From Salinicola endophyticus (lineage in GTDB: Bacteria; Pseudomonadota; Gammaproteobacteria; Pseudomonadales; Halomonadaceae), in assembly GCF_040536835.1 (NCBI RefSeq), contig NZ_CP159578.1, positions 1,984,001 to 2,048,000 on the forward strand: a DNA stretch of 64,000 bases. The letters are read 5' to 3'. Positions 54,376 through 63,517 of this stretch are shown piece by piece. The notes under the pieces are model-generated. The model did not search any database, had not been told where the DNA came from, and was given only the letters and a program-made list of their open reading frames with translations. The position numbers were made by a program, and so were the translations under genes. The number at the start of each line of letters is the position of its first letter. The first letter of the stretch is position 1.

Positions 54376-55578
54376 ATGTCGGTAAGCGACGGTGCCCAGG
54401 CTCTGGCCGGGCTCAAGGTGATCGAACTGGGGCAACTGATCGCGGGCCCCTTTGCCAGCAAGCTGCTGGGCGAATTCGGCGCCGACGTGATCAAGATCGA
54501 ACCGCCCGGCACGGGGGACCCGCTGCGCAAATGGCGCGTGCTGAAGGACGGCACTTCGCTGTGGTGGCACGTGCAGACCCGCAACAAGCGCTCGCTGGCG
54601 CTGGATCTGCGCACGGCGGAGGGGCAGTCGGTGGTGCGCCGGCTGGTGGCGGAGGCGGATATCGTGATCGAGAACTTCCGCCCCGGCACCCTGGAGCAGT
54701 GGGATCTGGGCTGGGAGGCGCTGAGCGAGCTCAATCCGCGGCTGATCATGGTGCGCATCTCCGGCTATGGCCAGACCGGCCCCTACCGCGATCGCCCGGG
54801 CTTTGGCGTGATCGGTGAAGCCATGGGCGGCCTGCGCTATCTCTCCGGCCACCCGGACCAGCCCTCGGTGCGGGTCGGCATCAGCATCGGCGACTCACTG
54901 TCGGCGCTCTACGGCGTGATCGGCGCGCTGCTGGCGCTGCAGGAGCGCCAGCGCAGCGGTCGCGGCCAGTATATCGACGTCGCCCTCTACGAGTCGGTCT
55001 TCGCCATGATGGAGAGCCTGCTGCCCGAGTACGACGCCGCCGGCGTGGTGCGCGAGCCCGCCGGCAGCGCGCTGCCCGGTATCACCCCCTCCAACGCCTA
55101 TCGCTGTGCCGGCGGCGAGTACGTGCTGATCGCCGGCAACGGTGACAGTATCTTCAAGCGGCTGATGCAGGCGATCGGGCGTGGCGATCTGGCCGCTGAC
55201 CCGCGTTTCGCCCACAACGATGGCCGCAGCCGGCACGCCGAACTGATCGACGGTGCGATCGAGGCGTGGACCCGCCAGCATCCGCGGGATCAGGTCCTGG
55301 ACACCCTCGAGAATGCCCATGTACCGGTGGGGTATCCCTATACCGCCGAGGATATCGTCGCCGACCCGCACTATCTGGCGCGTGAAATGATCGCGCGCGT
55401 GCGCCTGGATGACGGCGCCGAACTCAAGGTGCCCGGCGTGCTGCCCAAGCTGAGTCGCACGCCGGGGCGTATCCACGGTGGCGGCCCGGCGCTGGGACAG
55501 CACACCCAGGACGTACTCGACGAGCTCGGCATCGACCGCGAGACCCAGGCCAAGATGCGCGAGCGGGGGGTGATCTGA
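54376..55578 (+). CDS. Family III (CaiB/BaiF) CoA-transferase
   Basis: Transfers CoA between acyl-CoA and a carboxylic acid. The 400-aa protein has LKVIELGQLIAGPFASKLLGEFGADVIKIEPP-type start motifs, RNKRSLALDL, IENFRPGTLEQWDLG, ISGYGQTGPYRDRPGFG and DVALYESVFAMME. At the position where formyl-CoA transferase has its catalytic Asp, I read Glu206 (LYESV), from a remembered alignment. Co-transcribed with an HMG-CoA-lyase-like gene (one-base overlap), so a dicarboxylate such as 3-hydroxy-3-methylglutarate is a reasonable acceptor; itaconate or citramalate are alternatives. ATG 54376 follows GGAGAAGG. Confidence 0.85.
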   Translation: MSVSDGAQALAGLKVIELGQLIAGPFASKLLGEFGADVIKIEPPGTGDPLRKWRVLKDGTSLWWHVQTRNKRSLALDLRTAEGQSVVRRLVAEADIVIENFRPGTLEQWDLGWEALSELNPRLIMVRISGYGQTGPYRDRPGFGVIGEAMGGLRYLSGHPDQPSVRVGISIGDSLSALYGVIGALLALQERQRSGRGQYIDVALYESVFAMMESLLPEYDAAGVVREPAGSALPGITPSNAYRCAGGEYVLIAGNGDSIFKRLMQAIGRGDLAADPRFAHNDGRSRHAELIDGAIEAWTRQHPRDQVLDTLENAHVPVGYPYTAEDIVADPHYLAREMIARVRLDDGAELKVPGVLPKLSRTPGRIHGGGPALGQHTQDVLDELGIDRETQAKMRERGVI

Positions 55579-56543
55579 TGGCTCGTGACACACTGACACC
55601 GACCGGCGGCATGCCGCGGGGCAGCGAGCGGGTGACGCTCAACGAGGTGGCGCCCCGCGACGGCCTGCAGATCGAGACCCGGTTCGTACCCACGGAGGAG
55701 AAGATCCGCTGGATCGATGCGCTGTCGCGTACCGGGGTGGCCAAGATCGAGGCGACATCCTTCACCTCACCCAAAGCGATTCCCACGCTGCGCGATGCCG
55801 AGGCGGTGATGCAGGGGATCGAGCGCGTCGCCGGGGTCGACTACGCGGTCCTGGTGCCCAACGAGAAGGGCGCCGAGCGTGCCCTGGCGGTGGGTGTCGA
55901 CGAGATCAATCTGGTGCTCTCCGCCAGCGACAGCCACGGCCGCGCCAATCTGCGCATGAGCGCCGAGCAGTCGCTGGCGCGCTTCGCCGGGATTGTCGAG
56001 ATTACCCGCGGCAGCGGGGTCCGGGTCAATGCCTCGATCTCCACCGCCTTCGGCTGCCCGTTCGAGGGCGCGGTGGCGCAGCGGCGGGTGATGGAGATCA
56101 TCGAGCGCCTGCTGGCGCTGGGCATACAGGGCATCAGCCTGTGCGACACCACCGGCATGGCCAATCCGCAGCAGGTCGCGACCCTGTGCGGTGCAGTGCT
56201 GGCGCGCTGGCCGTGGCTGCCGCTGACGCTGCACGTGCATGACACCCGCGGGATGGGGCTGGTCAACGCCTTCAGCGCTTGGCAGCAGGGGGTGACGCGC
56301 TTCGACGCTGCCCTGGGTGGCCTGGGCGGCTGCCCCTTTGCGCCGGGGGCCAGCGGTAATGTCTGCACCGAGGATCTGGCCCACATGTTCGCCCAGATGG
56401 GCGTGGAGACCGGCGTCGATCTGTCGCGCCTGCTCGCCGTGGCCGAGACGCTGCCGGGGATGGTCGGCCATGCGGTGCCCGGCCAGGTGGTCAAGGCCGG
56501 CACCGCCGAGCGGCGCTATCCACTGCCGGCGGGCGGCGCCTAG
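55578..56543 (+). CDS. Hydroxymethylglutaryl-CoA lyase-like enzyme
   Basis: Predicted to cleave HMG-CoA to acetyl-CoA and acetoacetate. The 321-aa TIM barrel has EVAPRDGLQIE (metal Asp), the loop KIEATSFTSPKAIP, LCDTTGMANPQQV, LHVHDTRGMG (metal His pair) and the signature GLGGCPFAPGASGNVCTEDL with the catalytic Cys. It overlaps the CoA-transferase stop by one base. No leucine-degradation genes (liu) are nearby, which argues against the usual leucine role and for activation by the neighbouring transferase. Confidence 0.88.
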   Translation: MARDTLTPTGGMPRGSERVTLNEVAPRDGLQIETRFVPTEEKIRWIDALSRTGVAKIEATSFTSPKAIPTLRDAEAVMQGIERVAGVDYAVLVPNEKGAERALAVGVDEINLVLSASDSHGRANLRMSAEQSLARFAGIVEITRGSGVRVNASISTAFGCPFEGAVAQRRVMEIIERLLALGIQGISLCDTTGMANPQQVATLCGAVLARWPWLPLTLHVHDTRGMGLVNAFSAWQQGVTRFDAALGGLGGCPFAPGASGNVCTEDLAHMFAQMGVETGVDLSRLLAVAETLPGMVGHAVPGQVVKAGTAERRYPLPAGGA

Positions 56544-56570
56544 CGCGGCGGGAGGCGCCGACGGCGCGAC

Positions 56571-57905
56571 TCAGTCGCTGCCCACGGTCGCGGCATCGCG
56601 CACATGCAGCGGCTGCCCGTTGGCCCAGGTGGCGGCCACGGTGCGGTCGTCACCCAGCATCATCAGCGCGAACAGGCGCTCGGCCAGCGTCGTGGCACAG
56701 CTCAGGCGGCGTGACAGCAGCGGCGTGGCGTCCGGATCGAGCACCACGATATCGGCCTCGTAGCCGGGCTGCAGGCTGCCGATCTTGTCCGCCAGATGCA
56801 GCGCACGGGCGTTGCCCAGCGTCAGCCGATAGAACCCCTGCCAGCCGGTCAGCGGCTGGCCCAGCAGCGCCCCCACCTGATACGCCCCCTGCAGGGTGCC
56901 GAAACCCGAAAGCGAGGTGCCGGCGCCGACGTCGCTGGCCAGCGAGGTGGCCAGACCGGCGTCGCGGCAGGCCAGACGATCCATCAGCCCGCTGCCGAGG
57001 AACAGATTCGAGGTCGGGCAGAAGGCGATGTTGGCACCCGGCTCGGCCAGGCGGCGGCGCTGCCCGTCATCCAGATGGATACCGTGGGCGAAGGTACTGC
57101 GCGGACCCACCAGCCCGTAGTGTTCATAGACGTCGAGATAGTCGCGCCGCTCCGGGAAGAGTTCGGCGACCCAGGCGATCTCGCCGCGGTTCTCCGACAG
57201 GTGGGTCTGCAGGTAGAGGTCCGGCGCGCTGCGCAGCACGCCGCCTACGGCGTCGAGCTGCTCGCGGGTGGAGGTCGGGGCGAAGCGCGGCGTCAAGGTG
57301 TAGGCGAGGCGGTCGCGGCCATGCCAGTCGGCGATCAGCCGCTCGCTGTCGCGCACCCCGCCGAGGGTATCGTCGGTGAGCGCCGCGGGGGCGTGGCGGT
57401 CCATCAGGACCTTGCCGGCGAGCATGCGCAGCCGACGTCGCTGGGCGGCACCGAAGAAGCTGTCGACCGAGATCGGATGCGACGAGCAGAACACCTGGGC
57501 GGTGGTGGTGCCGGCGCGTAGCAGCTCGTCGAGGAAACGCTCCGCGGATTGCCGGGCGTGCTCGGCATCGGCGAAGCGGCATTCGGCGGGAAAGGTGTAG
57601 TCGTTGAGCCAGTCGAGCAGCTGGTGGCCGTAGGAGGCCATGATATCGAGCTGCACATAGTGGACATGACTATCGATGAAGCCCGGCATCATCAGCTTGC
57701 CGCGGTAGTCGACCACCTCGATCTCCGGCGGCAGCCGGGCGGCCAGCGCGGCGTAGTCGTCGACGGCGTGGATATTCCCGTCGACGATCCAGATCGCGCC
57801 ATCCTCGAGATAGCGCGTGGTATCGGGCAGCGGGGTGTTGTCCTCGCCGGGATCGTCGAGGCAGGTGAACAGGGCGCCGCGGAGCAGTCGGTGCGAGTGG
57901 GTCAT
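56571..57905 (-). CDS. guaD: Guanine deaminase
   Basis: Converts guanine to xanthine, feeding the xanthine dehydrogenase encoded upstream in the same operon. The amidohydrolase fold shows metal ligands DSHVHYVQ (HxH), QTHLSEN, AHGIHLD and SLASDVGAGTSLS (Asp). It is 444 aa. ATG 57905 gives the family-like N-terminus THSHRLLRGALFTCLDDP but has no clear SD; the frame is open further upstream. It lies 16 bases after xdhC. Confidence 0.92.
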   Translation of the reverse strand: MTHSHRLLRGALFTCLDDPGEDNTPLPDTTRYLEDGAIWIVDGNIHAVDDYAALAARLPPEIEVVDYRGKLMMPGFIDSHVHYVQLDIMASYGHQLLDWLNDYTFPAECRFADAEHARQSAERFLDELLRAGTTTAQVFCSSHPISVDSFFGAAQRRRLRMLAGKVLMDRHAPAALTDDTLGGVRDSERLIADWHGRDRLAYTLTPRFAPTSTREQLDAVGGVLRSAPDLYLQTHLSENRGEIAWVAELFPERRDYLDVYEHYGLVGPRSTFAHGIHLDDGQRRRLAEPGANIAFCPTSNLFLGSGLMDRLACRDAGLATSLASDVGAGTSLSGFGTLQGAYQVGALLGQPLTGWQGFYRLTLGNARALHLADKIGSLQPGYEADIVVLDPDATPLLSRRLSCATTLAERLFALMMLGDDRTVAATWANGQPLHVRDAATVGSD

Positions 57906-57921
57906 GGTGGCAAGGTCATCG

Positions 57922-58815
57922 TCAGCGGGCGGAGGGGAAGGCATCCCGCAGCGTGGCCGCAGGAATGCCGCGATGGTGATCGTCGTCCGCCACAGCGGGC
58001 GGCGTGGAGAGCGCCAGCAGCTCGGCGGCGACGCTGATGGCAATCTCCTGGGGGCGCTTGGCGGCGCTGGCGGCGAGCCCGATGGGGCAGCGCACCCGGC
58101 TGAGCTCGGATTCGCCGAGCCCGGCCCGTCCCAGCGCCGCGCGGAAGCTCGACCACTTGCTGGCCGAGCCGATCAGCCCCAGCGAGGCGAGATCGTCACG
58201 CGGCGCCAGGGCAGCCACCAGCCGGCGGTCGAGGGCGTGGTCGTGGGTCATGATCAGCACGTGGCCGTCTCCGACCAGCCCCGCCAGCGCGGCGTCCGAA
58301 GCGTCGGCATCGACCGTGTGGCAGTGCACCCGGGGGCCGCCGGCGACACCCTCGAACGCCGTGGCGCGGCTGTCGAACCAATCGATCCGCCACGGCAGCG
58401 GTGCCAGTAGGGCGACCAGCGCCTTGCCCACGTGGCCGGCGCCGAACAGGCTCAGACGCTGCTCGGCGCCGGGGAAATGCTCGATCAGCACCTGCACGCA
58501 GCCGCCGCAGCACTGGCCCGAGCGGGCGCCGAGAACGAAGGTCTCCAGACGCGTCTGCGGCGTGGCGGACGGCGTCGCCAGCGCTTCCCGCGCCAGCGCG
58601 ATCACCTGCTGTTCGAAGTGGCCGCCACCCAGGGTATCGATCACCTGTTCCGCCGTGACGACCAGTTTCGCCCCGGGCTCCCGCGGGGTCGAGCCGCTGG
58701 CGGCGACGATGCTCGCCAGCACGTGGGGCTCGCCTACCTGCTGCAGGCGATGGAGCGCCGCATGCCAGGGCTCCGGTGCCCATCCGGCCGCGATGCCGTC
58801 GGCTGCGGGGGTCAT
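57922..58815 (-). CDS. xdhC: Xanthine dehydrogenase accessory protein XdhC
   Basis: Binds molybdenum cofactor, supports its sulfuration and inserts it into XdhB. The 297-aa protein has the XdhC/CoxI N-terminal domain (VLASIVAASGSTPREPGAKLVV, GGGHFEQQV, SGQCCGGCVQV with paired cysteines) and a Rossmann-like C-terminal domain (LFGAGHVGKALVALL). ATG 58815 overlaps the xdhB stop (ATGA). Confidence 0.93.
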   Translation of the reverse strand: MTPAADGIAAGWAPEPWHAALHRLQQVGEPHVLASIVAASGSTPREPGAKLVVTAEQVIDTLGGGHFEQQVIALAREALATPSATPQTRLETFVLGARSGQCCGGCVQVLIEHFPGAEQRLSLFGAGHVGKALVALLAPLPWRIDWFDSRATAFEGVAGGPRVHCHTVDADASDAALAGLVGDGHVLIMTHDHALDRRLVAALAPRDDLASLGLIGSASKWSSFRAALGRAGLGESELSRVRCPIGLAASAAKRPQEIAISVAAELLALSTPPAVADDDHHRGIPAATLRDAFPSAR

Positions 58816-61253
58816 GGAGCGCCTCGCCGGCGCAGGGCCTCGGCCGCCAGCAGCACGCGCTCGGGTGTGGCTGGCGTATCCAGGTCGGGGCTCTCGCGGT
58901 AGTCGACCAGGCTGGCCAGGGCGTCGCGCAGCGCCGACCACACCGAGATCGCCAGCATGAACGGCGGCTCACCCACCGCCTTGGAGCGGTAGAGGCTGGC
59001 CTGGGAGTTGGGGTGGCCCTCCAGCAGCTCGACGTTGAACACCGGTGGCAGGTCGCCGAAGGTGGGAATCTTGTAGGTCGCCGGGCCGTCGCTGAGCAGG
59101 CGGCCCTCGGCGTTCCACTTCAGCTCCTCGCTGGTCAGCCAGCCCATCCCTTGGATGAATCCCCCCTCCACCTGGCCGCGGTCGATGGCCGGGTTGAGCG
59201 AGTCGCCGACGTCGTGGAGCACGTCGACGCGCTCGACCCGGTACTCGCCGCTCAGGGTGTCCACGCGCACCTCGCTCACCGCGGCGCCGTAGGCGAAGTA
59301 GTAGAACGGGCGCCCCTGGCCGCTGTCGCGGTCGTAGTGGATCAGCGGCGTGGCGTAGAAGCCGGTGGCCGAGAGCGAGACCCGGGCCAGGTAGGCGGCC
59401 TGGATCAGCTCGCCCCAGGCGACCCGATGGCCGGCATCGCCGTCACCGGCGACTAGCGCGCCCTGCTGCAGCGTCAGCCCCTCGCGGTCCCACTGGTAGT
59501 GCTCGGCAGCGAAGTCGAGCAGCCGCCGACGCACCTGGATGGCGGCGTCGCGCGCCGCCATGCCGTTGAGATCGGCGCCACTGGAGGCCGCGGTGGGTGA
59601 GGTGTTGGGTACCTTGTCGGTGCGCGTGGCGCTGATCCGCACCGCCGCCAGCTCGAGCCCCAGCTCCCGCGCCACCACCTGGCATATCTTGGTATGCAGA
59701 CCCTGGCCCATCTCGGTGCCGCCGTGATTGATCATCACGCTGCCGTCGGTATAGACGTGGAGCAGGGCGCCGGCCTGGTTGAGATGCTTGGCAGTGAAGG
59801 AGATACCGAACTTGACCGGCGTCAGCGCCAGTCCACGCTTGATCACCGGACTCTGGCGGTTGAACGTCGTGATTGCCTCGCGGCGCTGCCAGTAGTCGCT
59901 GCTCTGGGTCAGGCGTTCGACCACGTGGTGCAGCAGCGGGTGCTGGTCGACGCGCTGGCCGTAGTGGGTGGTTTCGCGGCCTGGGCGATAGAGATTGCGC
60001 TGGCGGATGGTCAGTGGGTCCTCGCCGCGATGGCGGGCGATATCGTCCATGGCGCGCTCGATGATCATCATCCCCTGGGGGCCACCGAAGCCGCGAAAGG
60101 CGGTGTTGGAGGCCGTGTGGGTGCGCGCGCGGTGGCCGGTGACGCGTGCCGCGCCCAGCGAATAGGCGTTGTCGGCGTGGAACATGGCGCGGTCGACCAC
60201 CGCCTCGGAGAGATCCGGCGAGTGGCCGCAGTCGCCGATCAGCTCGATGTCGCCGCCGAGGATCACGCCGTCGTCGTCGATGCCCAGGCGGTAGCGGTTG
60301 TGGAACGGATGGCGCTTGCCGGTGGCGCGGGTGTCTTCCGCCCGGGGCAGGCGCAGGCGCACCGCGCGTCCGTTGCGCCGGGCGAGCAGTGCCGCCATGC
60401 ACGCCCAGGGCGCGGCCTGGGTCTCCTTGCCGCCGAAGCCGCCGCCCATGCGCCGGTTCTCCACCGTCACCGCATGGAACGGGATGTCGAGCACCTCGGC
60501 GACCAGCTTCTGGGTTTCACTGGGGTGCTGGTTAGAGGTGTAGACGGTCACGCCCTCGTCTTCGCTGGGGATGACCAGGCACGCCTGCCCCTCGAGATAG
60601 AAGTGCTCCTGGCCGCCGACGAACTGGTTCGCCTCCAGCACGTGAGGCGCTTGTGCCAGCGCCTGGGTCCAGTCTCCGCCGATCTGGCGGTGGGAGGGGC
60701 GCACGAGCTCACTGGCCGCGGCGGCGGCGACCGCATCGAAGCGTGGCGTCAGCGCTTCGATCTCGACCACGGCGGCGCGCACCGCACGGCGTGCCGCGGC
60801 ATAGCTGGTGGCAGCCACCGCGAACAGCGGCTGGCCGACGTAACTTACGCGGGTCTCGGCGAACAGCGGGTCACCGGGGAAGACCGGGCCGATATCGCGA
60901 TGGCCGGGGATGTCGCCGGCGCTGATGACGTCGACCACTCCGGGGCTACGGGCCACGGCATCGAGATCGAGTCTGAGCAGCGTGCCGTGGGCGACCTCGC
61001 TCAAGCCGACCATGGCATGCAGCGCCCCTGCCGGTGCGGGGAGGTCATCGATATAGTGGGCGCGACCGGTGACATGCTTGACCGCGCTTTCGTGGCGCGG
61101 GGCCTGAGGGTGGCGTGCCGCGGCGGGGGTGGGGTCGATGGCCTCCCGCGCCAGCGGCTCGTCGCCCTGCACCGGGGCCTCGGCGGCGGGCGCCTGCGGA
61201 CGCGCCTCGGCGCTGGAGTGACCCGCCTGCAGACGTTTAGTGAGCGTACGCAT
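58812..61253 (-). CDS. xdhB: Xanthine dehydrogenase, molybdopterin-binding subunit
   Basis: Large subunit holding the Mo-pterin site that hydroxylates hypoxanthine and xanthine to urate. The 813-aa protein shows GQEHFYLEGQACLVIP, GGGFGGKETQAAPWA, FRGFGGPQGMMIIERAMDDIA, GGTEMGQGLHTKICQVVA and the C-terminal KAVGEPPFMLA, which contains the catalytic Glu. The start overlaps xdhA by 17 bases. The N-terminal ~50 residues are a Pro/Ala-rich extension before the aldehyde-oxidase fold begins near YIDDLPAPAGALHAMVG. Confidence 0.95.
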   Translation of the reverse strand: MRTLTKRLQAGHSSAEARPQAPAAEAPVQGDEPLAREAIDPTPAAARHPQAPRHESAVKHVTGRAHYIDDLPAPAGALHAMVGLSEVAHGTLLRLDLDAVARSPGVVDVISAGDIPGHRDIGPVFPGDPLFAETRVSYVGQPLFAVAATSYAAARRAVRAAVVEIEALTPRFDAVAAAAASELVRPSHRQIGGDWTQALAQAPHVLEANQFVGGQEHFYLEGQACLVIPSEDEGVTVYTSNQHPSETQKLVAEVLDIPFHAVTVENRRMGGGFGGKETQAAPWACMAALLARRNGRAVRLRLPRAEDTRATGKRHPFHNRYRLGIDDDGVILGGDIELIGDCGHSPDLSEAVVDRAMFHADNAYSLGAARVTGHRARTHTASNTAFRGFGGPQGMMIIERAMDDIARHRGEDPLTIRQRNLYRPGRETTHYGQRVDQHPLLHHVVERLTQSSDYWQRREAITTFNRQSPVIKRGLALTPVKFGISFTAKHLNQAGALLHVYTDGSVMINHGGTEMGQGLHTKICQVVARELGLELAAVRISATRTDKVPNTSPTAASSGADLNGMAARDAAIQVRRRLLDFAAEHYQWDREGLTLQQGALVAGDGDAGHRVAWGELIQAAYLARVSLSATGFYATPLIHYDRDSGQGRPFYYFAYGAAVSEVRVDTLSGEYRVERVDVLHDVGDSLNPAIDRGQVEGGFIQGMGWLTSEELKWNAEGRLLSDGPATYKIPTFGDLPPVFNVELLEGHPNSQASLYRSKAVGEPPFMLAISVWSALRDALASLVDYRESPDLDTPATPERVLLAAEALRRRGAP

Positions 61254-62685
61254 CGAGCGCCACCTCCTGAGTATCGTCGCGGCTCGGGTCGAGGGTCAGC
61301 GCCCAGCGCTCGAGCAGGTTGACGGCGGCGGTCAGGCGATAGTCGGCGGAGCCGCGCACGTCGTCCAGCGGCGTCAGCGCCGCGCGCAGAGCGCGCTTGG
61401 CGTCGGCGAAGGTCGCCACCGTGGCCGGTTGGCCTTCGAGTGCGGCCTCCACCGTGGGCAACCGCAGCGGGGTCGCCGCCATGCCGCCGAAGGCCACGCG
61501 CACGTCGTGCAGACGCTCCCCGGTCTGACGCCAGTGGAAAGCGCCGAGCAGGGTCGAGATGTCGTCCTCGCGACGCTTGGAAAGTTTCCATACCCGCAGC
61601 TGTGCGCCATCCTCGGGGCGCGGCAGCCAGATGGCGGCGATGCACTCGCCCGGGCGCAGGGCGGTCTTGCGATAGTCGAGGAAGAACGCCGAGAGCGGCA
61701 GTTCGCGTTCGCCCTCGGGGCCGGCCAGTCTCAGCCGCGCCTCGAGTGCCAGCAGTACCGGCGGGGTGTCGCCGATGGGCGAGGCGTTGGCGATATTGCC
61801 GCCGATCGTGGCGCGGTGACGAATCTGGGCCGAGCCGAGGCGTTCGAGCAGATGGGCGAAGGCGGTGTAGTGGGTCTGCAGCAGTGGCTCCCACTCGCGG
61901 TAGGTGACCGCCGCACCGATCCACCACCCCTTGTCCTCTGCCTCGATGCGGCGCAGCTCGGCGACCTGGCTGAGATCGATCACCACAGGCCACTGTTCGA
62001 GCCGTTGGGTAGCGCCGAGCCACAAATCGGTGGCGCCGGCCACCAGCGGCGCCTGCGGATGTTCGCGACGCAGTTGCATGAGCTCGGCCAGGTGCTGCGG
62101 CGTGTGGTAGTGCGTGGCGTGGCTGGCGCGACCGAGTGCGCGCCAGGCCGTCTCCAGTTCGGGGTCGTCGGCCCAGCTCGGGCGGCTGTCGGGCTGCGCG
62201 GCCATGGCGTGGGCGGCATCGCGGATCGGGCGGTAGCCGGTGCAGCGGCACAGATTGCCGCCCAACGCGGCTTCCAGCGTCTGGGGAGCGAGCGGGGAGC
62301 CGGGCGTCTGGCGGCGCGACTCGTGCAAGGCGAACAGCGACATTACGATGCCGGGGGTACAGAAGCCGCACTGACTGGCGTGCCACTCGACCATGGCGGC
62401 CTGGGCCGGATGCAACGCCTCTCCTCGTGCCAGCCCCTCCACCGTGACCAGATGGCAGCCCTGGAGCTGGTGCGCCGGCGTGATACAGGCGTTGGCGGTG
62501 CGCCACGTCGCGGGCGGCTGCGAGTCGGGCTCGGCGATCGCCACGGTGCAGGCGCCGCAGTCGCCCGAGGCGCAGCCCTCCTTGGTGCCGCAGTGACCCA
62601 GGGTCTCGCGCAGCAATGTCAGCACGCTGGTGTCTGGCGCAGCCTCCACGCACTGGCGTTGGCCGTTGAGGAAGAATTCGATCAT
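61237..62685 (-). CDS. xdhA: Xanthine dehydrogenase, FAD and iron-sulfur subunit
   Basis: Small subunit passing electrons from the Mo site to NAD. Order: plant-type 2Fe-2S domain with Cys38, Cys43 and Cys46 (GTKEGCASGDCGAC); helical 2Fe-2S domain with QCGFCTPGIVMS and GGNLCRCTGYRPI; FAD domain with PLVAGATDLWLG and TIGGNIANASPIGDTPPVLLAL; and a C-terminal CO-dehydrogenase flavoprotein domain. It is 482 aa. First gene of xdhA-xdhB-xdhC-guaD, divergent from a RutR-like regulator. Confidence 0.95.
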   Translation of the reverse strand: MIEFFLNGQRQCVEAAPDTSVLTLLRETLGHCGTKEGCASGDCGACTVAIAEPDSQPPATWRTANACITPAHQLQGCHLVTVEGLARGEALHPAQAAMVEWHASQCGFCTPGIVMSLFALHESRRQTPGSPLAPQTLEAALGGNLCRCTGYRPIRDAAHAMAAQPDSRPSWADDPELETAWRALGRASHATHYHTPQHLAELMQLRREHPQAPLVAGATDLWLGATQRLEQWPVVIDLSQVAELRRIEAEDKGWWIGAAVTYREWEPLLQTHYTAFAHLLERLGSAQIRHRATIGGNIANASPIGDTPPVLLALEARLRLAGPEGERELPLSAFFLDYRKTALRPGECIAAIWLPRPEDGAQLRVWKLSKRREDDISTLLGAFHWRQTGERLHDVRVAFGGMAATPLRLPTVEAALEGQPATVATFADAKRALRAALTPLDDVRGSADYRLTAAVNLLERWALTLDPSRDDTQEVALDAYAH

Positions 62686-62781
62686 CGCTCACCCATGGTG
62701 GTGGTGTTGTCGTTATGTTGGGCGTCACACGGCACAGCCAGCGGGAAAGCCGAGCGGTGCGTGACGAGAGCCGGTAAAAAC

Positions 62782-62795
62782 TGACCGATCGGTCA
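62782..62795. promoter_or_regulatory. Operator-like palindrome between xdhA and the TetR gene
   Basis: TGACCGATCGGTCA is a perfect 14-base palindrome in the 199-base divergent gap. It resembles the E. coli RutR site (TTGACCA, two bases, TGGTCAA), and the adjacent regulator is RutR-like, so repression of xdh and of itself is likely. Confidence 0.7.
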
Positions 62796-62884
62796 AGTCG
62801 CTACAGGTTCTCCGATCGCACGCCCCTAGGCAAGAGGGTTCGGGTAAGATTGCGCGTGGACCTTCGACGATTCAAGGAGAGCGC

Positions 62885-63517
62885 GTGAACGACTCGATTG
62901 CAGCGGAACCGACGGTTCGCGAGCGCAACGAACGGCGGATCTTCGATGCCGCGGAACAGGTCTTCGCGCGCCATGGCTATCGTGGTGCCAGCATCCAGGC
63001 GATCGCCGCCGCCGCCGAGCTACCCAAGTCCAACGTGCTCTATTACGTGGGCAGTAAACGCAGGCTCTACGTGGCACTGTTGGAACGCACCATGGCGCGC
63101 TGGAACACCGCGCTCAGCGATATCAGCGAAGACGATGACCCGGCCACGGTGATCGAGACGTTCATCCGCAGCAAGATGGCGCTGAGCCAGACGCACCCGC
63201 TCAGCTCGCGGCTGTTCGCCAATGAAATACTGCAGGGAGCGCCGTTTCTGCAGGAGACCCTTGCCGGCAGCATGCGCGAGTGGGTCGAGTCGCGTGCAGC
63301 GATCTTCCAGCGCTGGGCCGAGCAGGGGCGCATGGATCCGGTGGACCCGATCTGGCTGATCTTCCTGATCTGGTCGGCGACCCAGCACTACGCTGATTTC
63401 GAGGCTCAGATACTCGGTATCACCGGGCAGGCCGGTCTGGCGGATGCCGATTTCGCCGCCGCCAGCGACTGTCTATGTCAGGTGATTCTGAAGGGGTGCG
63501 GGCTGACGCGGGCGTGA
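62885..63517 (+). CDS. rutR: RutR-like TetR-family regulator of purine/pyrimidine catabolism
   Basis: The 210-aa protein has an N-terminal TetR helix-turn-helix (about 14-60: RIFDAAEQVFARHGYRGASIQAIAAAAELPKSNVLYYVGSK) and an effector domain closely following E. coli RutR: SSRLFANEILQGAPFL, RWAEQGRMDPVDPIWLIFLIWSATQHYADF. E. coli RutR binds uracil or thymine. Here the divergent partner is the xanthine dehydrogenase operon, so the ligand may be a purine. GTG 62885 follows AAGGAG at 5 bases. Confidence 0.85.
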   Translation: MNDSIAAEPTVRERNERRIFDAAEQVFARHGYRGASIQAIAAAAELPKSNVLYYVGSKRRLYVALLERTMARWNTALSDISEDDDPATVIETFIRSKMALSQTHPLSSRLFANEILQGAPFLQETLAGSMREWVESRAAIFQRWAEQGRMDPVDPIWLIFLIWSATQHYADFEAQILGITGQAGLADADFAAASDCLCQVILKGCGLTRA

